A stretch of 64,000 bases of DNA, from positions 26,062 to 90,061 of the IMG/VR virus record IMGVR_UViG_3300026571_000427; one strand, written 5' to 3'. A program made the position numbers and the translations under genes. The DNA comes from a virus. The notes below the pieces were generated by a model. It saw only the letters and a list, made by a program, of their open reading frames with translations. It was not told where the DNA came from and did not search any database. This document shows, one piece after another, positions 25,418 to 30,934 of this stretch (position 1 is the first letter of the stretch; the number at the start of each line of letters is the position of its first letter).

Positions 25418-25822
25418 ATGTTCAATTTTAACTTCGGAAAGAAGAAACCTGATAAGAAGCAGATAATCCTTATAAGCGTCATACTCAGTGGTATCGTAGC
25501 AACCCTCTCCCAATGCACAGGAGCGCCTCAGGAGCGCCTCTGGGACCTTCTAGACGAGGTTCAGAGATCTCTGTTCCCAGGCACCGTAATCAACGATGTG
25601 CTGCTTCAGGACCCTGCTGTGGTTGGTAGGAGAGTTGAGCGTGATGTGGATAAAGCAATTCGTGATTATGAGGACTTGACAAGAGACTCAGATCCACCTA
25701 GAGTACCTTTGCCCAGGTTGATTGAGAAAGCTCCAGATAACTCTGAGGCTCAACGATTACTTGGTGGGGAGATGAGACTATGCGCTCCATGGGTTGACAG
25801 TTGCCCCAAAGAACCTATATAA
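25418..25822 (+). CDS. Membrane-anchored or lipoprotein-like protein, unknown
   Basis: 134 residues starting directly after the T-run. A basic N-terminus is followed by a transmembrane segment at about 15-33 (QIILISVILSGIVATLSQC). LSQC is close to, but not, a normal lipobox. The rest is soluble and proline-rich. Base composition is more GC-rich than its neighbours (for example around 25520-25610), hinting at separate origin. Its last bases overlap the promoter of the tRNA cluster. Confidence 0.65.
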   Translation: MFNFNFGKKKPDKKQIILISVILSGIVATLSQCTGAPQERLWDLLDEVQRSLFPGTVINDVLLQDPAVVGRRVERDVDKAIRDYEDLTRDSDPPRVPLPRLIEKAPDNSEAQRLLGGEMRLCAPWVDSCPKEPI

Positions 25823-25823
25823 T
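25794..25823 (+). promoter_or_regulatory. Sigma70-type promoter of the main tRNA cluster
   Basis: TTGACA (25794-25799), 18-base spacer, TATAAT (25818-25823), 10 bases before tRNA-Tyr. Confidence 0.85.
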
Positions 25824-25832
25824 AGAAAAGTC

Positions 25833-25914
25833 GGGTAGGTGTCCGAGTGGTTAATGGAGGCGGACTGTAAATCCGCTGGCTCTGCCTACGGGGGTTCAAA
25901 TCCCTCCCTGCCCA
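25833..25914 (+). tRNA. tRNA-Tyr (GTA)
   Basis: 82 bases, class II. Acceptor GGGTAGG/CCTGCCC; anticodon stem GCGGA/TCCGC with loop CTGTAAA; long variable arm; T loop TTCAAAT; discriminator A. Confidence 0.93.
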
Positions 25915-25917
25915 CCT

Positions 25918-25989
25918 GGTCCCTTCGTCTAGCGGTTAGGACACCACCCTTTCACGGTGTAGACACGGGTTCGATTCCCGTAGGGACTA
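25918..25989 (+). tRNA. tRNA-Glu (TTC)
   Basis: 72 bases. Acceptor GGTCCCT/AGGGACT (first pair G-U); anticodon loop CTTTCAC with CACC/GGTG stem and a mismatch at the outer pair; T arm ACGGG-TTCGATT-CCCGT. Confidence 0.9.
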
Positions 25990-25991
25990 TT

Positions 25992-26080
25992 GGAAGTGTG
26001 GCAGAGAGGTCTAATGCAGTGGATTGCTAATCCGCCGATGTACCTAAGTGCATCCGTTGGTTCGAATCCAACCACTTCCG
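25992..26080 (+). tRNA. tRNA-Ser (GCT)
   Basis: 89 bases, class II. Acceptor GGAAGTG/CACTTCC, loop with GCT anticodon (reads AGC/AGU), variable arm around GATGTACC...GCATC, T loop TTCGAAT, discriminator G. Confidence 0.93.
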
Positions 26081-26083
26081 CCA

Positions 26084-26155
26084 GGGAGATTAGCTCAGTG
26101 GTAGAGCAATGTGCTGATAACGCAGAGGTCGGTGGTTCAAATCCACCATTTCCCA
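26084..26155 (+). tRNA. tRNA-Ile (GAT)
   Basis: 72 bases. Acceptor GGGAGAT/ATTTCCC, anticodon loop CTGATAA, D arm GCTCAGTGGTAGAGC, T arm GGTGG-TTCAAAT-CCACC. The outer anticodon-stem pair is mismatched. Confidence 0.92.
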
Positions 26156-26156
26156 C

Positions 26157-26185
26157 TTGACCAGTTTCCAAACAACTGGTACAAT
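26157..26185 (+). promoter_or_regulatory. Sigma70-type promoter with inverted repeat in the spacer
   Basis: TTGACC (26157-26162), 17-base spacer, TACAAT (26180-26185). ACCAGTT (26160-26166) and AACTGGT (26174-26180) form a perfect 7-base inverted repeat covering the spacer: an operator-like site or a hairpin in read-through RNA. Confidence 0.75.
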
Positions 26186-26192
26186 ATAAGAG

Positions 26193-26260
26193 TTGAGAAA
26201 TCAACTGCGGCATTCCCCTTCGGTAGGTTCAGGAATGGCGGCGATAGGAACCTACTTTAT
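26193..26260 (+). ncRNA. Pseudoknot-like structured RNA ahead of tRNA-Arg
   Basis: GTTGA-GAAA-TCAAC forms a first hairpin (26193-26206). Then CATTCC (26211-26216) pairs with GGAATG (26232-26237) while GTAGGTTC in its loop (26223-26230) pairs with GAACCTAC (26248-26255): an H-type pseudoknot with loops of 6, 1 and 10 bases. RNase P trimming of tRNA-Arg at 26261 would free a ~69-base RNA. No known family recognised; T4 also encodes two stable non-tRNA RNAs in its tRNA cluster. Confidence 0.55.
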
Positions 26261-26333
26261 GGGCACATAGCATAATGGATAATGCAACATCCTTCTAAGA
26301 TGACGATTGGGGGTTCGAGTCCCTCTGTGCCTG
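26261..26333 (+). tRNA. tRNA-Arg (TCT)
   Basis: 73 bases. Acceptor GGGCACA/TGTGCCT, anticodon loop CTTCTAA (reads AGA), T loop TTCGAGT, discriminator G. Confidence 0.9.
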
Positions 26334-26334
26334 T

Positions 26335-26413
26335 TGGAGTTTATCTCCATACATAAAAGTGATAGAGGGTAAGCCTCTGTTATATCCTTATGAGGTATAT
26401 TACGCTTACTCCA
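26335..26413 (+). ncRNA. Structured spacer RNA between tRNA-Arg and tRNA-Leu
   Basis: TGGAGT (26335-26340) pairs with ACTCCA (26408-26413), closing two inner hairpins: AGAGG-GTAAG-CCTCT (26364-26378) and TATAT-CCT-TATG-AGG-TATAT (26381-26400, one bulge). TGGAG can also pair with the nearby CTCCA at 26345-26349. It fills the whole gap between the two tRNAs and lacks a T loop or anticodon arm, so it is not a tRNA. Confidence 0.45.
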
Positions 26414-26416
26414 TCT

Positions 26417-26499
26417 GCTTCAGTGGTGGAACGGTAGACACAGCGGACTTAGAATCCGCCGCCTTAAAAAGCGTGGAAGTTCAAATCTTCTCTGGAGCA
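26417..26499 (+). tRNA. tRNA-Leu (TAG)
   Basis: 83 bases, class II. Acceptor GCTTCAG/CTGGAGC, anticodon stem GCGGA/TCCGC with loop CTTAGAA (reads CUA), T loop TTCAAAT, discriminator A. Confidence 0.92.
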
Positions 26500-26500
26500 C

Positions 26501-26529
26501 TTGACAATCAAACTTAAATAGTTTATGAT
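26501..26529 (+). promoter_or_regulatory. Sigma70-type promoter flanked by inverted repeat
   Basis: TTGACA (26501-26506), 17-base spacer, TATGAT (26524-26529). GACAATCA (26503-26510) and TGATTGTC (26526-26533) are perfect 8-base complements overlapping both boxes. Confidence 0.75.
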
Positions 26530-26538
26530 TGTCTCATT

Positions 26539-26610
26539 GCGAAAGTAACTCAACGGTAGAGTCCCTGCCTTCCAAGCAGGTTGTTGCGAGTTCGAATCTC
26601 GTCTTTCGCT
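26539..26610 (+). tRNA. tRNA-Gly (TCC)
   Basis: 72 bases. Acceptor GCGAAAG/CTTTCGC, anticodon stem CCTGC/GCAGG with loop CTTCCAA (reads GGA), T arm GCGAG-TTCGAAT-CTCGT, discriminator T. Confidence 0.93.
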
Positions 26611-26622
26611 CTTGGTAGTCGT

Positions 26623-26722
26623 TATGCAGATAGCATAGAAAGACGCCAAAGGAAGTTAAGTCAAAGAATCGAGACAAGCAGACAATGCCCTTTGAACTGG
26701 TGTAAGTCCAGTAACTTCCTTT
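26623..26722 (+). ncRNA. Three-way-junction RNA between tRNA-Gly and tRNA-Asn
   Basis: AAAGGAAGTTA (26648-26658) pairs perfectly with TAACTTCCTTT (26712-26722). Inside are TCAAAG (26661-26666)/CTTTGA (26690-26695) and CTGG (26697-26700)/CCAG (26708-26711), a tight three-way junction. A small TATGC/GCATA hairpin precedes it (26624-26638). It ends 2 bases before tRNA-Asn, so tRNA processing would release it. Family unknown. Confidence 0.55.
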
Positions 26723-26724
26723 AT

Positions 26725-26797
26725 TCCCATCGACCGAGCAAGCGAACGGGCCTGACTGTTAATCAGAGATTGGTAGGGGCAGTACCTACGATGGGAG
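26725..26797 (+). tRNA. tRNA-Asn (GTT), atypical D and T loops
   Basis: 73 bases with normal cloverleaf spacing: acceptor TCCCATC/GATGGGA, anticodon loop CTGTTAA, T stem GTAGG/CCTAC, T1 and G73 as in bacterial tRNA-Asn. But the T loop is GGCAGTA instead of TTCRANT, the D loop is AGCAAGCGAA without GG, and position 8 is G. The elbow contacts of a normal tRNA cannot form. Confidence 0.65.
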
Positions 26798-26800
26798 CTT

Positions 26801-26872
26801 GCCCGAATAGCTCAAAGGCAGAGCGTTTCGTTTACACCGAAAATGTTGGGGGTTCAAGTCCCTCTTCGGGCA
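26801..26872 (+). tRNA. tRNA-Val (TAC)
   Basis: 72 bases. Acceptor GCCCGAA/TTCGGGC, anticodon stem TTTCG/CGAAA with loop TTTACAC, T loop TTCAAGT, discriminator A. Confidence 0.93.
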
Positions 26873-26883
26873 CTTTACTAAAA

Positions 26884-26918
26884 CGAATACTTGTGTTATA
26901 AATAATAAAAGGTATTCG
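26884..26918 (+). promoter_or_regulatory. Inverted repeat enclosing the late promoter of the HNH gene
   Basis: CGAATACTT (26884-26892) pairs with AGGTATTCG (26910-26918) with one G-U pair. The late promoter TATAAATA (26897-26904) lies between the arms, and the right arm starts 6 bases after it, near the expected start site and 9 bases before the ATG. Third case of the design at 1643 and 23420. Confidence 0.6.
26897..26904 (+). promoter_or_regulatory. Late promoter TATAAATA of the HNH gene
   Basis: A perfect octamer 22 bases before the ATG at 26927. Confidence 0.75.
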
Positions 26919-26926
26919 GTTCTATT

Positions 26927-27463
26927 ATGACTACTTGTTTAAACTGCGGGTGTGAGAACGATAAACCTAAGTTCTGCTCCCGTTCGTGTTCTGTAACCTA
27001 TAATAATAAGAAGTCTCCTAAGAGGAAAAGAACTGGTTGGGACACCGCCATCTGTAATTACTGCAGTGTAGAGTTTGACTATAAGAAAAAGAGTTCTACT
27101 GGCAAGTTCTGTTCTAACAAGTGTAGTGCTGCAGCCAAGAGACAATGGACAATAGATAAGTGGAAAGTAGGAGAACTGAACCATACAGGGCAGGGTTATG
27201 TTCCCAGCGGTGTTCGTGCTTACTTATTAGAAGCGAGTGGGGGTAAGTGTTCCCTTTGTGGTTGGTCTGGAACAAACATTCATACCGGACGAACCTGCCT
27301 TGAGGTGGACCACATAGACGACGACCCTTTCAACCACGCCCCTGAAAATCTACAAGTGGTCTGTCCCAACTGCCACGCACAAAAAACTTTACCACCCCAA
27401 AAGAGTAACGGTGGACGTTACAGTAAGGACAAGCAACATCCTAAGTTTTGTATGAATAAGTAA
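26927..27463 (+). CDS. HNH endonuclease with zinc ribbons
   Basis: 178 residues. Two N-terminal zinc-finger units (CLNCGCENDKPKFCSRSC and CNYCSVEF...KFCSNKC) are followed by a C-terminal HNH finger: CSLCGW, LEVDHIDDDPFNHAPENLQV, VCPNCH. The H-D/H-N-H residues and four structural cysteines are visible. A free-standing homing-type nuclease at the end of the tRNA cluster, under a late promoter. Confidence 0.93.
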   Translation: MTTCLNCGCENDKPKFCSRSCSVTYNNKKSPKRKRTGWDTAICNYCSVEFDYKKKSSTGKFCSNKCSAAAKRQWTIDKWKVGELNHTGQGYVPSGVRAYLLEASGGKCSLCGWSGTNIHTGRTCLEVDHIDDDPFNHAPENLQVVCPNCHAQKTLPPQKSNGGRYSKDKQHPKFCMNK

Positions 27464-27490
27464 AAAAATGAATCCCTCTGCTCCCATTTG

Positions 27491-27498
27491 CATAAATA
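27491..27498 (+). promoter_or_regulatory. Late promoter (CATAAATA)
   Basis: One base off consensus, 16 bases before the ATG at 27515, with CAAAAAGAGTATAATGG behind it, related to the recurrent late leader. Confidence 0.55.
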
Positions 27499-27514
27499 TT
27501 TCAAAAAGAGTATA

Positions 27515-27949
27515 ATGGAAAAACTTTATAAACTCTTGAGTGATGCACAGTCATCGCTTTTTGTTTTATTCCATAAAACTTGGGCATTTCACTGGAATGT
27601 TGTAGGTGAAGATTTCACTCAACTACATCAACTCTTTGGTGGTCAGTATGAGACTATGTTTGAAGAGATTGATCGTCTCTCAGAACATATGCGTTATCTG
27701 AATGTAAAACCTCTCAGTTCTCTCTCAAGAATGCTTGAGGTAACTCAAATCAAAGAGGCAGCAAGTTCAACCGGAGCAAAAGAAATGCTTCAAGAACTTC
27801 TTGATAACAATACCAAGTTTTGTGAATTGATGGGAGAAATTTCGGAAGAGTCTGAAAATCAAAAGTCATATGCTACAGCAAATTTAGTTCAAGATTTGAT
27901 GGAATCTCATGGTAAGTTTGTTTGGCAGTTGAGAGCACACCTGCAATGA
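27515..27949 (+). CDS. Dps/ferritin-like protein
   Basis: 144 residues from the ATG at 27515. LFHKTWAFHWNVVGEDFTQL then ETMFEEIDRLSEHMRYL match the Dps helix pair that holds the ferroxidase ligands (H-W-N...E-x-x-D). Dps proteins bind DNA and detoxify iron and peroxide. The rest is helical to the end. Rare but known in marine phages; it could protect phage DNA or the host under light stress, together with the peroxiredoxin at 55350. Confidence 0.85.
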   Translation: MEKLYKLLSDAQSSLFVLFHKTWAFHWNVVGEDFTQLHQLFGGQYETMFEEIDRLSEHMRYLNVKPLSSLSRMLEVTQIKEAASSTGAKEMLQELLDNNTKFCELMGEISEESENQKSYATANLVQDLMESHGKFVWQLRAHLQ

Positions 27950-27964
27950 TTAGGATGAAGAATA

Positions 27965-28216
27965 ATGATTTCAATAAGATGCAAAGATTGTAATAGAGAA
28001 ATAACAGGACATCATTCAAAAACAGTGACCTGTGGTTGTCCTAATATGGCAACAATTCGTGGAGATAAGATTTCAGCACTTGACTTATCTCGTATTGTTA
28101 TGTTAAACTCTATTCAGAAAGAACAAAAATCAAATGTTCTGACTTCACAAGATATTGCCTGGCAAGAGGCAAGACGCCAACGCAAAGTAAAGCGTTTGGA
28201 TTTTGAGGTTCGTTGA
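27965..28216 (+). CDS. Small protein with zinc-ribbon-like cysteines
   Basis: 83 residues. CKDCNREITGHHSKTVTCGC gives C-x-x-C and C-x-C near the N-terminus, a possible metal site; the rest is helical and basic (QEARRQRKVKRLDFEVR). It is followed 10 bases later by a tRNA. Function unknown. Confidence 0.7.
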   Translation: MISIRCKDCNREITGHHSKTVTCGCPNMATIRGDKISALDLSRIVMLNSIQKEQKSNVLTSQDIAWQEARRQRKVKRLDFEVR

Positions 28217-28226
28217 ACCTCCCACT

Positions 28227-28311
28227 GGAAAGGTGGTCGAGTGGTTGAAGGCTCTAGTCTTGAAAACTAGCGATGTGAAAGCATCCGTGGGTTCGAATCC
28301 CACCCTTTCCG
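28227..28311 (+). tRNA. tRNA-Ser (TGA)
   Basis: 85 bases, class II. Acceptor GGAAAGG/CCTTTCC, anticodon stem CTAGT/ACTAG with loop CTTGAAA (reads UCA), variable arm GATG...CATC, T loop TTCGAAT, discriminator G. Confidence 0.93.
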
Positions 28312-28426
28312 TTTTAAGTTAAGTTACAAATTTAATATTTTCTTCAACAGTGTTACGATATGAACACAAAAAATTGACTTTGAAATGTCTGTGATTAGTA
28401 TATAATAGTATCACAGGGACAAACCT

Positions 28427-28576
28427 ATGGATCAGCACACCTATGATAATTGGGTGAAGATCAAGGCAACTTTTGAAGCCTCTGGCAACACTAATAATAT
28501 GTTTTATTATCGAGCATGTGAGATTTTAAAAACCCGAAAAGATCCTCTCGCAAAGTTTCTTGGAGACGAGAAATGA
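28427..28576 (+). CDS. Small protein, unknown
   Basis: 49 residues (MDQHTYDNWVKIKATFEASG and on, ending AKFLGDEK). Overlaps the next gene by ATGA. The gap before it (28312-28426) is AT-rich and has a TATAAT at 28400 without a well-spaced -35 box. Confidence 0.6.
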   Translation: MDQHTYDNWVKIKATFEASGNTNNMFYYRACEILKTRKDPLAKFLGDEK

Positions 28577-28776
28577 TGCACGAACAAGACGAATTTATTA
28601 CACGTTCTGAAGTTCAGGAGATGATCGATGCAGCAATACGACGACACAACCGTAATGCTTCTATCATTAGTATGTGCGTCGGTTGGGTGGTTCTTGCTTT
28701 ATTTGCTGAAGGACTTTTGAGACTTGTAGGGGTAATTCCTCCGTTGCTTCCATGGCTCAAAATCACTCTGAACTGA
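28573..28776 (+). CDS. Small membrane protein
   Basis: 67 residues: an acidic/basic amphipathic N-terminus (EFITRSEVQEMIDAAIRRHN) and one or two hydrophobic segments (SIISMCVGWVVLALFAEGLL and VIPPLLPWL). It overlaps its neighbours on both sides (4 and 25 bases). Function unknown. Confidence 0.65.
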   Translation: MMHEQDEFITRSEVQEMIDAAIRRHNRNASIISMCVGWVVLALFAEGLLRLVGVIPPLLPWLKITLN

Positions 28777-29042
28777 TTTTCTTGGTTCCTTGGTTTGTTC
28801 TTGTGGTGATTGCACTTACAATGTTCGTGCAGGGTTGGATGATTATGAATGCTCATCATGGGTATTCTAAAAGTCCAAAAGTAAAACATCCAGAATTAAA
28901 CGACGTTAAAGCAGGAGATCCTTTACTAGTGGTTAAATTCACCGAAGAAGACTTGCAAGAACTGCAACAAAGAATTATACAACAAAAAATGGATGAACTC
29001 TTTGAAGAACCATCTACCTATGAGGACGAAGAAGATGATTAG
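28752..29042 (+). CDS. Small membrane protein with acidic tail
   Basis: 96 residues with a transmembrane helix at about 8-33 (ELIFLVPWFVLVVIALTMFV) and a cytoplasmic-type acidic C-terminus (FTEEDLQELQQRIIQQKMDE). A recurrent cyanophage hypothetical. It overlaps both neighbours. Confidence 0.68.
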   Translation: MAQNHSELIFLVPWFVLVVIALTMFVQGWMIMNAHHGYSKSPKVKHPELNDVKAGDPLLVVKFTEEDLQELQQRIIQQKMDELFEEPSTYEDEEDD

Positions 29043-29130
29043 GTTAATATTCACTTCAATGACTTTGTTTGGTTCAATTGGACTTTTTATATATTGGGGA
29101 CTTACGCACGCATATCCAGAGGTTTTATGA
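29035..29130 (+). CDS. 31-residue single-TM peptide
   Basis: Begins MIRLIFTSMTLFGSIGLF and ends HAYPEVL. It overlaps the previous stop by 8 bases and gnd by ATGA, so it sits exactly in the operon rhythm. The size and single helix recall small photosystem or cytochrome subunits, but no specific match can be claimed. Confidence 0.5.
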   Translation: MIRLIFTSMTLFGSIGLFIYWGLTHAYPEVL

Positions 29131-30161
29131 AAGTAGGATTAATCGGTTTAGGAAGAATGGGCGAAGGTATGTCTCGCCGCATGATGAAATCGGGTATAGA
29201 GGTTTGGGGATATAGAAGAAATTATGAGAAAGCAAACGAAGCTTTTGAAAAGGGATTTGTTAATGGAATTACGACTGATATTGAAAGCCTTGTTAAAGTA
29301 GTTAAACAAAATAAAAACGGTAGACAACAACCAGGTATTTTTCAAATGGTTGTTCCATCCGAAACAGTAGAGGAAACGATCAATGAGTTACTACGATATT
29401 GTGGTGAAGGAGATATTATTATTGATCATGGCAATAGCAATTTTAAAGACAGTCGGAAAAGAGCAGAGCGTCTGGCAAAACTTGGTATCCAATATATTGA
29501 TTGTGGTACTAGCGGCGGTGTTTATGGTTTGGATCGTGGATACTGTCTTATGGTTGGTGGCGGAAATACTGCGGTCGCCACTTGTGCGAGGATTTTTGAT
29601 GCCCTTGCCCCAGGAATCAACGCTGCCCCCAGGACTCAGTATGACTCGGATGTAACTTCTGCTGAGTTTGGTTGGTTACATTGTGGTGGTCCTGGTGCTG
29701 GACATTTTGTGAAGATGGTTCACAATGGAATTGAATATGGAATGATGCAGGCATATGCTGAAGGATTTAATATCTTAAAGAACGCAAATAACGGAGCACA
29801 GTATGTCAAAGAAGGAGATGCTGAAGTTGCTCCTATGGCAGACCCAGAAAGTTATTGTTACGACATTGATGTTGCTGAGGTGGCTGAGTTATGGCGTCGC
29901 GGTAGCGTGGTTGGTAGTTGGTTACTCGATCTTACTGCTGATGTGCTACGCAGGGATGGTAGCCTTAAACGCTTCTCTGGAGGAGTATCCGATAGCGGTG
30001 AGGGTCGTTGGACTGTTTCTGCCGCTGTGGACTTGGGGGTTCCCGCTCCTGTTATTACTACGGCACTATTTGAAAGATTTAACTCACGCAATCTCGGATC
30101 ATTTGGAGCAAAAATCCTGAACGGAATGCGTTATATGTTTGGTGGTCATCATGTTAGGTAA
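29127..30161 (+). CDS. gnd: 6-phosphogluconate dehydrogenase
   Basis: 344 residues from the ATG at 29127. The Rossmann motif GLIGLGRMGEGM is at the N-terminus; DHGNSNFKDSRKRAERL and the substrate motif DCGTSGGVYGLDRGYCLMVGG, then GPGAGHFVKMVHNGIEYGMMQ with catalytic lysine, are all present. It makes ribulose-5-phosphate and NADPH. In cyanophages gnd diverts carbon to the pentose-phosphate pathway for dNTP synthesis in the dark, matching nrdAB. It is shorter than the ~470-residue host form but similar to the short (YqeC-type) branch. Confidence 0.95.
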   Translation: MKVGLIGLGRMGEGMSRRMMKSGIEVWGYRRNYEKANEAFEKGFVNGITTDIESLVKVVKQNKNGRQQPGIFQMVVPSETVEETINELLRYCGEGDIIIDHGNSNFKDSRKRAERLAKLGIQYIDCGTSGGVYGLDRGYCLMVGGGNTAVATCARIFDALAPGINAAPRTQYDSDVTSAEFGWLHCGGPGAGHFVKMVHNGIEYGMMQAYAEGFNILKNANNGAQYVKEGDAEVAPMADPESYCYDIDVAEVAELWRRGSVVGSWLLDLTADVLRRDGSLKRFSGGVSDSGEGRWTVSAAVDLGVPAPVITTALFERFNSRNLGSFGAKILNGMRYMFGGHHVR

Positions 30162-30270
30162 AGCACTTATTTTTGTTGCTATTCCATTTGTATTATCTAC
30201 ACTCTATTTCGGAACAAGAGGCGGATACTATGACTCCAAAGACTATAAGGGAAATGGAACCGCACATTAG
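30151..30270 (+). CDS. 39-residue membrane peptide
   Basis: MLGKALIFVAIPFVLSTLYF is an N-terminal hydrophobic helix, followed by a short polar tail (YDSKDYKGNGTAH). It overlaps the gnd end by 11 bases. Confidence 0.5.
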   Translation: MLGKALIFVAIPFVLSTLYFGTRGGYYDSKDYKGNGTAH

Positions 30271-30457
30271 GCAGAGATATTGGTTTGCAATGTCTGCCTT
30301 TTCAAGAATGTATGGAGTAAAAACTGCTTCTAATGATATACATATTAAACAGTTCTGTATTGAATGGTCATATTGGGATTGTCAAGCTCCTTTACAGGGG
30401 CTTGACGAAGCAGACCAATACATGTATTATGAATACAAGAACTGGAGAGGAAGATGA
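30230..30457 (+). CDS. Small soluble protein, unknown
   Basis: 75 residues from the ATG at 30230 (the ATG at 30254 is an alternative). Rich in aromatic residues (RQRYWFAMSAFSRMYGV, FCIEWSYWDCQAPLQGLDEA). It overlaps the genes on both sides. Function unknown. Confidence 0.6.
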   Translation: MTPKTIREMEPHIRQRYWFAMSAFSRMYGVKTASNDIHIKQFCIEWSYWDCQAPLQGLDEADQYMYYEYKNWRGR

Positions 30458-30570
30458 TTTTCCACTTGGTTGAAACCCTAGCAGCAAGTCCTTTCTTTCT
30501 TTTTCTTTGTGGATGTGGGTTGACAATCGTACCATTCGCTGGTATTATGTTTATACATAAAAACAAATAA
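30454..30570 (+). CDS. 38-residue membrane peptide
   Basis: Two close hydrophobic stretches (LAASPFFLFLCGCGLTIVPF, AGIMFI). Coupled to the previous gene by ATGA; its stop is the last base before tRNA-Pro. Confidence 0.5.
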   Translation: MIFHLVETLAASPFFLFLCGCGLTIVPFAGIMFIHKNK

Positions 30571-30646
30571 CCGGATATCGCCTAACTTGGTCATGGCACC
30601 TGCTTTGGGAGCAGGAATAATTTCAGTTCAAATCTGAATATCCGGA
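30571..30646 (+). tRNA. tRNA-Pro (TGG)
   Basis: 76 bases. Acceptor CCGGATA/TATCCGG, anticodon stem CCTGC/GCAGG with loop TTTGGGA, T arm TTCAG-TTCAAAT-CTGAA, discriminator A. Confidence 0.92.
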
Positions 30647-30664
30647 CTCATAAAACTTCACTTT

Positions 30665-30895
30665 ATGAAAATGTATCCAGAACTTTCAGATCTCCAAAAG
30701 TTTACAGTTCAAGAGTTTCAAGAAGATTTTGACAACCTAATAGAAAGAGTAGAAAATGGTGAATCATTTGTCATTACTGACGGAGAAAGAAACGCAGTGA
30801 TAGTTCCATACAACGAAACCATAAAGTTTGCAGTAGAATCTAAAGTGGACGACGATGTGATACGAATACATACCGACCACGAAGAAGGTTGTTGA
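30665..30895 (+). CDS. Phd/YefM-like antitoxin, orphan
   Basis: 76 residues. KFTVQEFQEDFDNLIERVEN followed by GESFVITDGERNAVIVPYNE is the Phd/YefM antitoxin pattern: a short beta hairpin plus helix for dimer and DNA binding, then a toxin-binding tail. No toxin-like gene (Doc, YoeB or RelE) lies on either side; the neighbours are tRNAs. It may neutralise a host toxin or act as a small repressor. The promoter for the following tRNAs overlaps its end. Confidence 0.7.
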   Translation: MKMYPELSDLQKFTVQEFQEDFDNLIERVENGESFVITDGERNAVIVPYNETIKFAVESKVDDDVIRIHTDHEEGC

Positions 30896-30920
30896 CACAG
30901 AGTTTCAGGTCCTCTATAAT
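30892..30920 (+). promoter_or_regulatory. Consensus sigma70 promoter with inverted repeat over the -10 box
   Basis: TTGACA (30892-30897), 17-base spacer, TATAAT (30915-30920). TTCAGGTC (30904-30911) and GACCTGAA (30922-30929) are perfect 8-base complements centred on the -10 box. Confidence 0.85.
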
Positions 30921-30934
30921 AGACCTGAATTTAA

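Noticed and set aside
25839-26213. ORFs on both strands across the tRNA genes
   Set aside because: They run through four cloverleaf-forming tRNAs and are chance frames.
26335-26413. Spacer read as an additional or split tRNA
   Set aside because: No T loop, no D-loop GG and no seven-base anticodon loop with T33 can be found.
26581-26901. 106-residue ORF across tRNA-Gly, the structured spacer and tRNA-Val
   Set aside because: It covers several tRNAs and an 11-pair stem; no protein evidence.
28373-28405. Promoter TTGACT...TATAAT before the gene at 28427
   Set aside because: The spacer is 21 bases, too long for a normal sigma70 promoter; no better pair was found.
29383-30120. Two ORFs with membrane-like sequences inside gnd (29383-29655 and 29803-30120)
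   Set aside because: They lie fully within a well-conserved gnd frame and have no ribosome site; the hydrophobicity comes from the shifted frame.
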